64,000 nucleotides of DNA from Ruminococcus flavefaciens (GCA_002309635.1 DBXO01000011.1:91787-155786), one strand, 5' to 3'. Shown: positions 25,210 through 34,168, numbered from the stretch's first letter. Notes: a model not told the origin generated them from the letters alone. A program made the numbers and translations.

Positions 25210-26225
25210 ATCTCATGTATCCTTCCGATGAGAGTTTTTACCAGTCTGTAGGAGTTCTCAAGATCTGCATAGTCTATCACGCAGGAGGGCGAATGAAGGT
25301 ATCTGCACGGCAGGGAAACAGCTATTGTGCGCACTCCCTTTCCGCTTATATGAACGGCTCCGGCGTCGTTGCCGCCTGCTATCATAGTCTTGGTCTGACA
25401 GGGCATGCCCAGCTCTCCTGCTGTGTCAAAGGCAAGCCGGTAGAGCTCCTTGTCGTACATTGTATGCCTGTCCATAAAGGATACAACGGGGCCCCTGCCG
25501 ACCTCGCACACCCTTTTCGCCCCCGAAGCTCCGTCGATATCCGCAGCTGTTGTGGTCTCAAGAACTATAGCATAGTCCGGAGCTACGGAATACGCAGAGG
25601 CAGTCGCTCCGCGGAGACCTATCTCCTCCTGGACATTGAAAACGAAATATGTATCGTATTCAAGCTCCTCATGCATGAGCTCTATCATAATGGCGCAGCC
25701 TGCCCTGTCGTCAATAGCCTTGGACTTTACACGGTTGCTGCCCAGTTCCGTATACTCAGAGTCAAAGTAAGCGCAGTCGCCGGGGGAAACGTACTTCTCA
25801 GCTTCCGCTTTATCGGCAGCGCCTATATCTATGTAGAGACTGTCGGTTCTGGGAGCCTTTTCACGCTGCTCCTTGCTGAGATTATGAACGGCTGTGGAGC
25901 CTACAACTCCGCTGATACGCTTCTTTCCCACACGTACCTGTCTGCCGATGACCACTGACGGGTCAATACCTCCTACATTGCCGAAGCTGAGGGTACCGTC
26001 GGGACGTGTATACGTGATAATAAAGCCAACCTCGTCCATATGTGCGCATATCATAAGCTTCTTTCCCGGAGCTTTCTTTCCCTTTTTGAAGCATATGATA
26101 CTTCCGAGATTATCCACGCTGTACTCGCAGACGTCCTTTATTTTACTGATGATAAGCTCGCGTACTGCGCTTTCATCGCCCGAAACGCCGTCCGCAAGGC
26201 ATAATTCCTTAAGCAGTTCTTTCAT
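25206..26225 (-). CDS. M42-family metallo-aminopeptidase, copy 1
   Basis: 339 residues. A dodecameric tetrahedral aminopeptidase type that trims peptides in the cytoplasm. Di-metal ligands are visible: CAHMDEVGF, AIDDRAGC, QEEIGLRGA (catalytic Glu-Glu), VLETTTAAD and RYLHSPSCVID. It starts two bases after the stop of a paralogous M42 gene. Confidence 0.93.
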   Translation of the reverse strand: MKELLKELCLADGVSGDESAVRELIISKIKDVCEYSVDNLGSIICFKKGKKAPGKKLMICAHMDEVGFIITYTRPDGTLSFGNVGGIDPSVVIGRQVRVGKKRISGVVGSTAVHNLSKEQREKAPRTDSLYIDIGAADKAEAEKYVSPGDCAYFDSEYTELGSNRVKSKAIDDRAGCAIMIELMHEELEYDTYFVFNVQEEIGLRGATASAYSVAPDYAIVLETTTAADIDGASGAKRVCEVGRGPVVSFMDRHTMYDKELYRLAFDTAGELGMPCQTKTMIAGGNDAGAVHISGKGVRTIAVSLPCRYLHSPSCVIDYADLENSYRLVKTLIGRIHEI

Positions 26226-26227
26226 GT

Positions 26228-27238
26228 TCAGTCCTCCCTTATGAATGCGGCAAGCAGCTTTGCCGTCAGCTCCACATCTTCAAGGTCTATGACCTCAACG
26301 GGAGTATGCATATTTCTCAGCGGTATGGATACTGTACACGTCTTTGCACCGCAGCGACTGACTGAATAGCGGTCAGCATTAGTGGAGGTAAGTCCGCTCA
26401 TTACCTCTGTCTGATACGGTATACCCGCTTTTTTTGCAGCTGCAAACAGACTGTCGCTTATCTCACGTGAAAGTGAGGGGGAAATACCTATCATAGGACC
26501 CTTTCCGAGATAGCCGCACTTGCTCTCGTCCTCGCCTATGGCGTAGGCAAAGCTCACATCAACTGCAATGGCAATATCCGGGTCTACCTCATAAGCTCCT
26601 GTCTTTGCACCACGCTCGCCGATCTCCTCCTGAGCGGAGAATATAACCGATACATTATAAGCCGTAGTCTTGTCCTTCAGAAGCTCCAGCGCCAAAAGTA
26701 TGGAGGCAACTCCGCAGCGGTCGTCAAGAGCGCCGCCGGTGATACGGCTGCCGATAAGGTCACGGCATGTCACGTCAAAGGTTATGCTGTCCCCTGCAGC
26801 TATGAGCTCATCGAGCTCAGCCTTTGTCATACCCGTGTCAACAGCCACGTCCTCCATTTCCAAAACCTCACTGCCGCCGTTGGTCAGGTGGGGAGGTACG
26901 GAACATATAACACCTCTGATATCGCGCTTTCCGTGTATCACAACAGGCTGTGCGGGAAGCAGCCTGCGGTCTATACCGCCTATATTTCCAACCTTTACGA
27001 AACCTTCATCGGTGATATACGTAACTATGAAGCCTACCTGGTCTATATGAGCGTCCAGTGCCAGAAGAGGGAGCCCCTCTCTGTGAACGCCGAATCTGCC
27101 TATAACGTTTCCGTTTATTATCTCCGCATCGGGACAGTACTCCCGAAGCATTGACAGAGCAAGCTCTGCCGCATTTTTCTCGTTGCCCGAAGCGCCATCG
27201 GCTTCCGCAAGAGAGATAACGGTCTTTTTAATATCCAT
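26228..27238 (-). CDS. M42-family metallo-aminopeptidase, copy 2
   Basis: 336 residues, paralogous to the gene that follows it. Ligand blocks: LDAHIDQVGF, ALDDRCGVA, AQEEIGERGA, IAVDVSFA and RNMHTPVEVID. The acidic ligand region uses AVD where copy 1 has VLE, so the two probably differ in metal or peptide preference and may form mixed complexes. First gene of the M42-M42-GNAT operon. Confidence 0.93.
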   Translation of the reverse strand: MDIKKTVISLAEADGASGNEKNAAELALSMLREYCPDAEIINGNVIGRFGVHREGLPLLALDAHIDQVGFIVTYITDEGFVKVGNIGGIDRRLLPAQPVVIHGKRDIRGVICSVPPHLTNGGSEVLEMEDVAVDTGMTKAELDELIAAGDSITFDVTCRDLIGSRITGGALDDRCGVASILLALELLKDKTTAYNVSVIFSAQEEIGERGAKTGAYEVDPDIAIAVDVSFAYAIGEDESKCGYLGKGPMIGISPSLSREISDSLFAAAKKAGIPYQTEVMSGLTSTNADRYSVSRCGAKTCTVSIPLRNMHTPVEVIDLEDVELTAKLLAAFIRED

Positions 27239-27278
27239 TGCCTTAATCCTTTCGTAAGGTGATAAAAGTTCAATTTAC

Positions 27279-27307
27279 ATTATAACACATCACGGCGGAA
27301 ATGGCAA
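27279..27307 (-). promoter_or_regulatory. Promoter of M42 operon
   Basis: Minus strand TTGCCA, 17 bases, TATAAT. Confidence 0.8.
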
Positions 27308-27430
27308 TATTCGCAGAGAAAAAACTGCCTGTGCCCATGATCATTCTTGAACCTGCATAGCAGGATACGCAATATCCGTCCCTGAAGGACGAAGGTCAAA
27401 GTCACGTAAGTTGTGCATACGAAACTTTTC

Positions 27431-27459
27431 TTGCATAAAAACCATAAAAATGATATAAT
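27431..27459 (+). promoter_or_regulatory. Promoter of M16C peptidase gene
   Basis: TTGCAT, 17 bases, TATAAT, divergent from the M42 promoter. Confidence 0.82.
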
Positions 27460-27489
27460 TATACTATGAATCTGATCAGGAGGTATCAT

Positions 27490-30345
27490 ATGAACATTAA
27501 CGACACTATCCACGGCTTTAAGATAACACGTATAGCTCCCGCTGCCGACTGCGGCTCGGAGCTTATTGAGATGCGCCACGAAAAAACAGGCGCAAGGCTT
27601 GTATGGCTGAAAAACGACGGTGAGAACAAGCTTTTCTCCATTGCATTCAGGACTCCACCGTCTGACGATACTGGAATCTTCCATATCCTTGAGCATTCGG
27701 TGCTCGGCGGCTCGAAAAAATATCCGGTAAAGGAACCGTTTCTCGAACTGATGAAGGGTACAATGAACACCTTTCTCAACGCCATGACCTATCCCGACAA
27801 GACCGTTTTCCCTGTTTCAAGCAGGAATGATACCGACTTTATGAACCTCACAAGAGTATACCTCGATGCAGTTTTCGACCCTGCCATCTATTATAACCCC
27901 AACATCTTCTATCAGGAGGGCTGGCATATAGAAATGCGCAGCGAGTCTGATACCCCCGTTTACAAGGGCGTCGTGTTCAACGAGATGAAGGGCGCTATGT
28001 CCTCAGTCTACAGCCGCATGGAGTCAGAGATAATGAACGTGCTCTATCCTGACAGCTGCTACCGCTTTGAATCGGGCGGACTTCCCGAGGCTATAACTGA
28101 CCTGACCTATGAGCAGTTCATCGAGGGACACAAGACTTACTACCACCCCTCCAACTCATATATATACCTCGACGGCCCCGTTGATATCGACGCTGTACTG
28201 GAGCTCATCGACGGCGAATACCTGTGCCGCTTCGGCAAACGTGAGGTAAACAGCGAGATCCCCGTACAGAAGCCCATAAGCGCCTCTGCCAAGAGAGCCT
28301 ATTACGAGATATCAGCCGACGAGGACGAGACAGCTCATACATATTACGTTATCGGAAAGATACTGGGCAGCTGGAAGGACCGTGAAAAGGTCACAGCAGC
28401 CGCAGTTCTCGGCGAGGCACTTACAGGCTCCAACGATGCGCCCCTGAAACGTGCGGTCCTCGATACCGGTCTCTGTCTCGACGTTTCCCTTGATGTAAGC
28501 GACGGTATCGCACAGCCCTTCGGCTGCCTCAGCATAAACAACACCGATGAGAAGAGCTGCGGAAAACTGAAAGCCGCTGTCAGCAGCACAGTATCCGAGC
28601 TTTGCAGGAACGGTATCGACAGAAAGCTCCTTGCAGCAGCTATCGACCGCCTTGAATTCCGATTCCGTGCAGGCGGTGAACCGAGAGGTCTTACAAGGAA
28701 CATCTCCGCACTCAGCGCATGGCTCTACGGTGGAGACCCCCTCTGCTACCTCGAACTCGGAAGCGTTTACGATTCACTAAGAAAAAAAGCTGATACAGGC
28801 TATTTCGAGGAGCTTCTCAGTGAATGGCTCCTTGACGATAATGGCAGAGCCGAGCTGTATCTCCTGCCATCCCGCACCTACGGCGAAGAGCAGAAAAAAG
28901 CCGAGGAGAAGCGCATTGCCGCAATTGTGGACGGCCTCGCCTGTGAGGAACGCTCTGTTATCGCGGAACAGAACAAAAAGCTTGACCAGTGGCAGCACTC
29001 CGTTGATACTCCCGAACAGCTTGCAACCATGCCGCACCTCGCTCTTTCCGAAGTCGGCGACAAGCCCCTCCCCTTTGAGACCGAGACTGAAACAGCCGGA
29101 GATGTTACCATACTCAGGCACCCCGCCTCAGATAAGGGCATAACCGCTCTCAATCTTTATTTCTCCCTTGCCGACTGCACAGAAGAGGAGCTTTCCGCAG
29201 CAGCTGCCGCCTCGGAGCTTTACGGTGAACTCCCCACAAAGAAAAGCACAGCCGCCGAACTACAGCGCAGAATAACAGGAACTCTCGGCGAGATATCCTG
29301 CTCCGTCAGCGTTTTCTCGCGCAAGGGCGTTACGGATAAATGCTCCCCGTATTTTATGCTGAGCACACGGTTCCTCTACAAGAATACAGCGGCTGCTCTC
29401 GACCTTATTGCAGAAATACTCACTGAAACAAGCTTTGATAATACAGCTGCTGTCCGCGAGCTGCTCATGCAGTCCGACGAGAACTTCAAGCAGTCCATTA
29501 TCGCCAACGGCCATACCTACTCTATGGAGCGCGTCCGCGCGTCCCTTTCTGCTGAATCAGCAGTTACCGAGCTCGTTTCAGGCTACGAGGGCTACAAAAG
29601 GCTCCACGAAGCGGTAAAATCAGTCGAAAAGCTCACCAATACCATAAAAAAGCTCAGCAGACGTATTATCTGCACTTCAAGACTATTTGCAAGCGTTACA
29701 AGCACCGGCAATACCTCAGTAGCTCCCCTGCTTTCGGCTCTGCCCACAGGCGAAAAGCCTGCCTGCGGTGAAATGAGCCTGAAGCTTGATATTCCTGCAA
29801 AGCAGGGCATAACCATTCCCTCGGGAGTGTCCTACTCCGCTATGGCGTTCCCTGACAATTCGGCAGATAAGGCAGTCCGCAGCGTGCTTTTCCGCGCACT
29901 TTCCCTTGAATACCTGTGGAACGAGGTCAGAGTAAAAGGCGGAGCATACGGCACAGGCGCATTTATGACCCTGACAGGAGAGCAGTCCTTCTTCTCCTAC
30001 CGTGACCCGTCGCCTGCCGCAACTCTTGACACCTACCGCAAAGCCGCTGATTTCATAGACAGCTATTGCAGCGGTGAACCCGATATTACACAGTATATAA
30101 TCAGCAGTATCGCAAAAGACGAGCCCCTCATGTCTGACGGCAACAAGAGCCGCAAGGCTGACAGTCTGTGGTTCAGGGGCATCACCTATGAGGAGCGTGC
30201 CGCAGAGAAAAAGCGTATGCTCAGCGTTACGCCCGGACAGCTGAAGGAAGCTGCAGAAAAACTCCGCAGCTTCGGAAGTATCTGCGTTATGGGCAGTGAA
30301 GACGCTATGAACGGCCTTGACCTTACCGTTGAGACCCTGGCATGA
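27490..30345 (+). CDS. M16C-family zinc peptidase (presequence-protease type)
   Basis: 951 residues from ATG 27490, which has AGGAGG at the right distance. It has the inverted zinc motif HILEH (HxxEH) near residue 66 and the distal glutamate region FNEMKGAMSSVYSR about 75 residues later. The full two-half PreP/falcilysin arrangement closes with WNEVRVKGGAYGTGAFM near the C-terminus. These clamshell enzymes degrade peptides up to about 70 residues inside a closed chamber. No signal peptide, so cytoplasmic. Together with the divergent M42 pair it forms a peptide-degradation cluster. Confidence 0.94.
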   Translation: MNINDTIHGFKITRIAPAADCGSELIEMRHEKTGARLVWLKNDGENKLFSIAFRTPPSDDTGIFHILEHSVLGGSKKYPVKEPFLELMKGTMNTFLNAMTYPDKTVFPVSSRNDTDFMNLTRVYLDAVFDPAIYYNPNIFYQEGWHIEMRSESDTPVYKGVVFNEMKGAMSSVYSRMESEIMNVLYPDSCYRFESGGLPEAITDLTYEQFIEGHKTYYHPSNSYIYLDGPVDIDAVLELIDGEYLCRFGKREVNSEIPVQKPISASAKRAYYEISADEDETAHTYYVIGKILGSWKDREKVTAAAVLGEALTGSNDAPLKRAVLDTGLCLDVSLDVSDGIAQPFGCLSINNTDEKSCGKLKAAVSSTVSELCRNGIDRKLLAAAIDRLEFRFRAGGEPRGLTRNISALSAWLYGGDPLCYLELGSVYDSLRKKADTGYFEELLSEWLLDDNGRAELYLLPSRTYGEEQKKAEEKRIAAIVDGLACEERSVIAEQNKKLDQWQHSVDTPEQLATMPHLALSEVGDKPLPFETETETAGDVTILRHPASDKGITALNLYFSLADCTEEELSAAAAASELYGELPTKKSTAAELQRRITGTLGEISCSVSVFSRKGVTDKCSPYFMLSTRFLYKNTAAALDLIAEILTETSFDNTAAVRELLMQSDENFKQSIIANGHTYSMERVRASLSAESAVTELVSGYEGYKRLHEAVKSVEKLTNTIKKLSRRIICTSRLFASVTSTGNTSVAPLLSALPTGEKPACGEMSLKLDIPAKQGITIPSGVSYSAMAFPDNSADKAVRSVLFRALSLEYLWNEVRVKGGAYGTGAFMTLTGEQSFFSYRDPSPAATLDTYRKAADFIDSYCSGEPDITQYIISSIAKDEPLMSDGNKSRKADSLWFRGITYEERAAEKKRMLSVTPGQLKEAAEKLRSFGSICVMGSEDAMNGLDLTVETLA

Positions 30346-30400
30346 TTTTCAGAAAACAGAACTAAGATTCGGACAGCTTTGCCGCCCGTATTGAGTAAAC

Positions 30401-30774
30401 TTAAAACGCCCCGAAGCCTTATGTGCGGTACTCGTAAAGAAGAGTATATGGGACTTATCGGGGGAACCCTTTCTGAAGAAAGGTTTCCTCTGACGGAGGC
30501 GCGACCCTCTGTCCTTCGGACATCTCCCTGTACTACAGGGAGTACCCCGCCCCCCCTTCCAAAGACTTTTAACCCCAATTTTTCCAAACAGGACGCCCTC
30601 TGTAAGATATACAGAGGGCGTTTATTTCATTTGGGTGTCCTGTTTGGGAAAATTTAAGCTGGAAGTTTTAGGAAAGGAGTTTGAGGAAGAACCCTTTTTC
30701 AAAAGGGTTTTCCTCAATAAATCTCACAAATACTTCTCTATACGTATCACACATAAGACTTCGGGGCGTTTTAA
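30401..30774. repeat. 374-base imperfect inverted-repeat element
   Basis: The outer ends are TTAAAACGCCCCGAAG (30401) and its exact complement CTTCGGGGCGTTTTAA (30759-30774). Pairing continues with CTTATGTG in both arms. Further in, each arm carries its own hairpin: GGGAACCCTTT/GAAAGGTTTCC on the left, GGAAGAACCC/GGGTTTTCC on the right. The centre is CCAAACAGGAC...GTCCTGTTTGG around a terminator-like hairpin. No open frame is convincing. It fills the gap between convergent genes and looks like a MITE-like foldback or a large structured RNA. Confidence 0.75.
30594..30623 (+). terminator. Central hairpin of the inverted repeat; likely M16C terminator
   Basis: CGCCCTCTGT-AAGATAT-ACAGAGGGCG followed by TTTATTT, about 250 bases after the peptidase stop. 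Confidence 0.7.
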
Positions 30775-30784
30775 TATAATTTCA

Positions 30785-31858
30785 TCAAAAAATAACACCT
30801 TTAAGACAGAGCTGAGGTCTGTTGTTGTCAAAATCCCAGCTGTGATAGGAATCGCCGTGGCAGAATTCCTTCTGATCGCACTTTGCACATGTGGGATTAT
30901 CCTCCGCAAGGTCACGCCGGAATATCCCGAACTTGTTCTCCCAGACCTCGCTGAATCGGTCACGGAGTATATTTCCCTGCACGAACTCGGGTCTGCGCTC
31001 TATGTCGAGACAGGCTACTATATCGCCATTCGCGCTAATGCTTGCGGTATAAAGTCCGGCAGTACAGAGGAAATACCAGTCACGTACCTCACGCTCGTAC
31101 TCCATTCCGAGATAATGGCTGCATCCATAGGAAACAGGCTCACCTGCTATCCTCTTGTTCCTGATGAACTCAAAAAGCGTCCTGTAATCGTCGTCCGTGA
31201 GCAGCAGCTCAGGGTGATCCTTTGCACGTCCCATGGGCTCCATATTAACAACCCGCCACGAGTCGATGTCCATATCGTTGAATATCTTATAGAGCTCATC
31301 GAGCTCCTTTATGCTCTTATGTGTTACAACCGTAGTGACTTGTATATGCTCAAAACTGCCTGTCCTTATCAGGTTCTCTATGCCCTGCATCGCCTTTTTG
31401 TAGCCGTCGGGGGTTCTTCTGAACTCGTCGTGAGTGCTTTCAAGTCCGTCGATACTTATGGAAATAGTCTTCATGCCGACTCTGCTGAGCTCACGTGCTA
31501 CATATTCGTCGATAAGAGTGCCGTTTGAAGTCATGCCCCACTCAAAACCGAGCTCATGGGCTGCTCCGAGGATATCGAAGAAGTCCTTTCTCAGAAGCGG
31601 CTCTCCGCCTGTGATATCAAGCATTTTGCCCCTTGTGGACATATCCTCTTTCAGCTGTGTAAGGAAAGCGCGGTACTGCTCCGCGGAAAGCTCCTCGGAC
31701 TTTATTTCGCCGCAGTGACTTCCGCAGTGAAGACACCTCTCGTTGCAGCGGAGGGTCAGCTCAAGAAACAGATTCCTGAGCTGAGGCTTCTTCATAAGAG
31801 CCTGACGGTAGTCTCTCATCTGCTCGAGATGGGTACGCTTCATGTTTACGTCGAGCAT
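30785..31858 (-). CDS. Radical SAM/SPASM protein, candidate peptide maturase
   Basis: 357 residues. The radical SAM cluster motif CNERCLHC (Cys38, 42, 45) is followed by DITGGEPLL at 81-89 and ISISIDGLESTHD. The C-terminus has a SPASM-type cysteine set at 246, 265, 283, 324, 327, 333 and 351 with the CAKCDQKEFCHG arrangement, expected to hold two auxiliary Fe-S clusters. SPASM enzymes mostly modify peptides or proteins (AlbA, QhpD, anSME, RiPP maturases). The ATG is one base after the stop of the secreted dockerin protein, and GAGGT lies inside that gene's end, so the two are translationally linked. That makes the dockerin protein the first candidate substrate. I do not know a named family for it. 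Confidence 0.88.
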   Translation of the reverse strand: MLDVNMKRTHLEQMRDYRQALMKKPQLRNLFLELTLRCNERCLHCGSHCGEIKSEELSAEQYRAFLTQLKEDMSTRGKMLDITGGEPLLRKDFFDILGAAHELGFEWGMTSNGTLIDEYVARELSRVGMKTISISIDGLESTHDEFRRTPDGYKKAMQGIENLIRTGSFEHIQVTTVVTHKSIKELDELYKIFNDMDIDSWRVVNMEPMGRAKDHPELLLTDDDYRTLFEFIRNKRIAGEPVSYGCSHYLGMEYEREVRDWYFLCTAGLYTASISANGDIVACLDIERRPEFVQGNILRDRFSEVWENKFGIFRRDLAEDNPTCAKCDQKEFCHGDSYHSWDFDNNRPQLCLKGVIF

Positions 31859-31859
31859 G

Positions 31860-32720
31860 TCATTCTACCTCGGGAGTTTCAGTTTCAGCTATCTCTGCTG
31901 CTTTGATCATATCATCAACAGCATCGTTGTATATCTCATGTATCTTGTCGATAGACGGTTTGATACCGTAAAGGGAAATTATGATATCATTTCTCGGGTC
32001 GTAGGATGTTGTTACAGTAGTGGTTGTCTCAGGATCCTTTGTCGTTGTCTTATTGCTGAGAGCCGCATTATTGTACTCGCTGAAATCCTTTACAGCTCCG
32101 AGGAGGAAGCGCTGAAGCAGTACAAGATCGGTAACATCTACCTTTCCGTCAGAGTTTATATCGCTGAGAAGATACTGTCTCTGACTTTTGTACTCATCGT
32201 GCAGTATTGCTCTTCTGAGGGCTATGGCGTCAAATGTATCGATGACATTATCTTCATTGACGTCGCCCTTCATTCTTGCGATCTCCTCGTTCCAGTGGTC
32301 GTCTGCAGTAGTTCTCGACGGCATAACTCCGTAAAGTGTTACTGTAGTAGTAGCTGTGAGCTTTTCAAGTGCAGTTGTAGCAGCAGTGGTAGTGGTCGTG
32401 GTCTTCTTTTCCTTTGTAGTAATGACCTTCTCCCCATTTGCTGTAGTGGTTAAGCCGAATGTCCATGGCGAACCGTAAAGGAGCTGTGCCGCTGTCGTAG
32501 TTAGATTGACAAGTCTCTCCGGGGCAACAGCAGTTGTTGTAATGCCTGTTACAGACTCGTCCTCCTTGTTCCAGTCCGGATTGCTGAGAGTTATATTCTC
32601 AACAGGATCCACCTTGGGGCGTCTGTTTCCGTTATCATCGGCTGCATCGGAAGGGATCGCCGAAAGATTTGAGGCTGCAAACATAGCTGCCGTCATAACG
32701 GTAAAAATGGTCTTTTTCAT
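31860..32720 (-). CDS. Secreted dockerin protein with three LYG..P motifs, possible radical SAM substrate
   Basis: 286 residues. Signal peptide 1-26 (MKKTIFTVMTAAMFAASNLSAIPSDA). Thr-rich low-complexity linkers at about 58-130 and 224-240. A two-loop type I dockerin at 152-208: loop 1 DVNEDNVIDTFD and loop 2 DINSDGKVDVTD carry the Ca ligands at the right spacing. Three short matching motifs sit outside the dockerin: LYGSPW at 81, LYGVMPS at 129 and LYGIKPS at 250, each preceded by Thr-rich or beta-type sequence. There is no catalytic domain. Dockerins attach proteins to cohesins of a scaffold. The next gene is a radical SAM/SPASM enzyme. Whether the LYG motifs are modified is inference. Confidence 0.85.
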   Translation of the reverse strand: MKKTIFTVMTAAMFAASNLSAIPSDAADDNGNRRPKVDPVENITLSNPDWNKEDESVTGITTTAVAPERLVNLTTTAAQLLYGSPWTFGLTTTANGEKVITTKEKKTTTTTTAATTALEKLTATTTVTLYGVMPSRTTADDHWNEEIARMKGDVNEDNVIDTFDAIALRRAILHDEYKSQRQYLLSDINSDGKVDVTDLVLLQRFLLGAVKDFSEYNNAALSNKTTTKDPETTTTVTTSYDPRNDIIISLYGIKPSIDKIHEIYNDAVDDMIKAAEIAETETPEVE

Positions 32721-32775
32721 TTAAAACTCTCCTCTCATTTCATAAAGTCAGTGCTTTTCAGAAATAGTTTATTTT

Positions 32776-32789
32776 AACAAACATTTGTT
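32776..32789. promoter_or_regulatory. Palindrome in dockerin/radical SAM leader
   Basis: AACAAA-2-TTTGTT in the 5' leader, about 35 bases downstream of the predicted -10 box. It could be a repressor site. Confidence 0.4.
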
Positions 32790-32824
32790 TATCATCTATA
32801 CATATTTTATTTATAGTTACTTTT

Positions 32825-32853
32825 ATTTTACTCCAAATTTACCGATTTGTCAA
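32825..32853 (-). promoter_or_regulatory. Promoter of dockerin/radical SAM unit
   Basis: Minus strand TTGACA, 17 bases, TAAAAT, leaving a leader of about 100 bases before the start codon. Confidence 0.8.
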
Positions 32854-32890
32854 CCTGAAATTGCCGGAACAGAAAAAATTAAAATAATAA

Positions 32891-32913
32891 AAAAGCTCCT
32901 GCATAACAGGAGC
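32891..32913 (-). terminator. rodA terminator
   Basis: Minus strand GCTCCTG-TTATG-CAGGAGC then TTTTTTATTATTTT, separating rodA from the dockerin unit. Confidence 0.9.
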
Positions 32914-32920
32914 AAAATTA

Positions 32921-34078
32921 TTAATCATCGTTCTCTTCATCATAGAAGACGTTATAGTTTACAGCGCGGTGACTGTAGGTACTGAGGACCAGTCCTATCA
33001 TGGCGTACATACTTAAAAGAGCAGTACCGCCCGCACTTATGAACGGCAGCGGAACGCCGATAACGGGAGCTACCTTGAGCACCATGCCGATATTCATTAT
33101 ACAGTGTGTGAAAACAAGTCCGAAAGCACCCATGCATATGAATTTTCCAAGGTGGTCACGGCAGACGCGGCTGTCTCCGAATATTTTAAGGCAGATGTAA
33201 GCAAGCACGATTATTATGCCAAGTGTGCCCACAAAACCGAAGACCTGTCCGGCATAGGTGAAAATAAAGTCGTTGTGTATCTCGGGAACAGTGATATAGT
33301 CGTCGGGCTTGCCGAAAAGTCCCTTTCCGAAAACTCCGCCCGACTTAAGAGCTGCAAGCCCCAGGTCCTGCTGATACTCGATATATTCGGGGTCGGTTCC
33401 CGGGTGGAACAGTATGAGTATACGCTTCTTGTGGAACTCGCTCAGCGCAAAGAACCACATTCCCGCAACTCCCGCAGCTACCACAAACGGCGCTGCTATC
33501 AGATATTTCCATGATATCTTAGCAGAGCATATCATAAATGCGAAGATCCCCGCAAAAACGATAGCTGTTCCGTAGTCGCCCTGCATAGCGACTATACCGA
33601 GAGGGATCATGCCGTGTATTACTATGAACAGCATATGCAGAGGCTTGTTCATCTCCTCCTCATCGCGGGAAAGATGGTGTGCAAAAGTGAGTATGAACGC
33701 AAGCTTGAGCACCTCAGAGGGCTGGAACTGTATAAATCCGAGATTCAGCCACGCCTGATCGTCCGCGCCCTCTCGCCTGTAACCGAGGCCCGTAAAGGTA
33801 AGGGCGGTCAGCGCAAGGGTTATCGGAACGAATACGACCCACAGCTTGACAAGCTTACGGTAGTCGATAAAGGATATGATGACAGCTGCCGCAACTCCCG
33901 CAGTCATTGAAAACGCCTGGGTTTTCCAGTAGCTTGAGCCTACCGTGTCAAGCACCTTGTTGTACGTAATGGAGTATATCAGAAGAGTACTTATAGCAGC
34001 GCAAAGCGTGACCGCAAAAAGCAGACCTCCGTCTATACTGTGCTTACCCGAGGGTAATTTTTTGAATGCTGATTTCAT
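32921..34078 (-). CDS. rodA: RodA/FtsW-type peptidoglycan glycosyltransferase (SEDS)
   Basis: 385 residues from ATG 34078 (MKSAFKKLP), with AAAAGGAG 7 bases upstream. About ten membrane helices. SEDS signatures: AWLNLGFIQFQPSEVLKLAFILTFAHHLS, GDYGTAIVFAG (containing the catalytic Asp region), FGKGLFGKPDDYITVPEIHNDFIFTYAGQVFGF and the C-terminal GVPLPFISAGGTALLSMYAMIGLVLS. It polymerises lipid II into glycan strands with a class B PBP. The loop after KGLFGK and the absence of cell-division neighbours favour RodA (elongation) over FtsW. Confidence 0.92.
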   Translation of the reverse strand: MKSAFKKLPSGKHSIDGGLLFAVTLCAAISTLLIYSITYNKVLDTVGSSYWKTQAFSMTAGVAAAVIISFIDYRKLVKLWVVFVPITLALTALTFTGLGYRREGADDQAWLNLGFIQFQPSEVLKLAFILTFAHHLSRDEEEMNKPLHMLFIVIHGMIPLGIVAMQGDYGTAIVFAGIFAFMICSAKISWKYLIAAPFVVAAGVAGMWFFALSEFHKKRILILFHPGTDPEYIEYQQDLGLAALKSGGVFGKGLFGKPDDYITVPEIHNDFIFTYAGQVFGFVGTLGIIIVLAYICLKIFGDSRVCRDHLGKFICMGAFGLVFTHCIMNIGMVLKVAPVIGVPLPFISAGGTALLSMYAMIGLVLSTYSHRAVNYNVFYDEENDD

Positions 34079-34168
34079 TGTTTCTCCTTTTTTTGTCTCT
34101 TTTATTAAGCCCGGCAATGGGATTCCGGAGGTTTCAAACGCATTTGGTCAGTCCCCTGCAATTAACGA

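Noticed and set aside
30186..30657. Short frames on both strands over the inverted repeat
   Set aside because: They follow the palindrome rather than codon usage, contain no recognisable domain and have no ribosome binding site.
30635..31528. 297-codon plus-strand frame entering the inverted repeat
   Set aside because: Mostly antisense to the radical SAM gene and lacking a start signal; the radical SAM and SPASM cysteines on the minus strand are complete.
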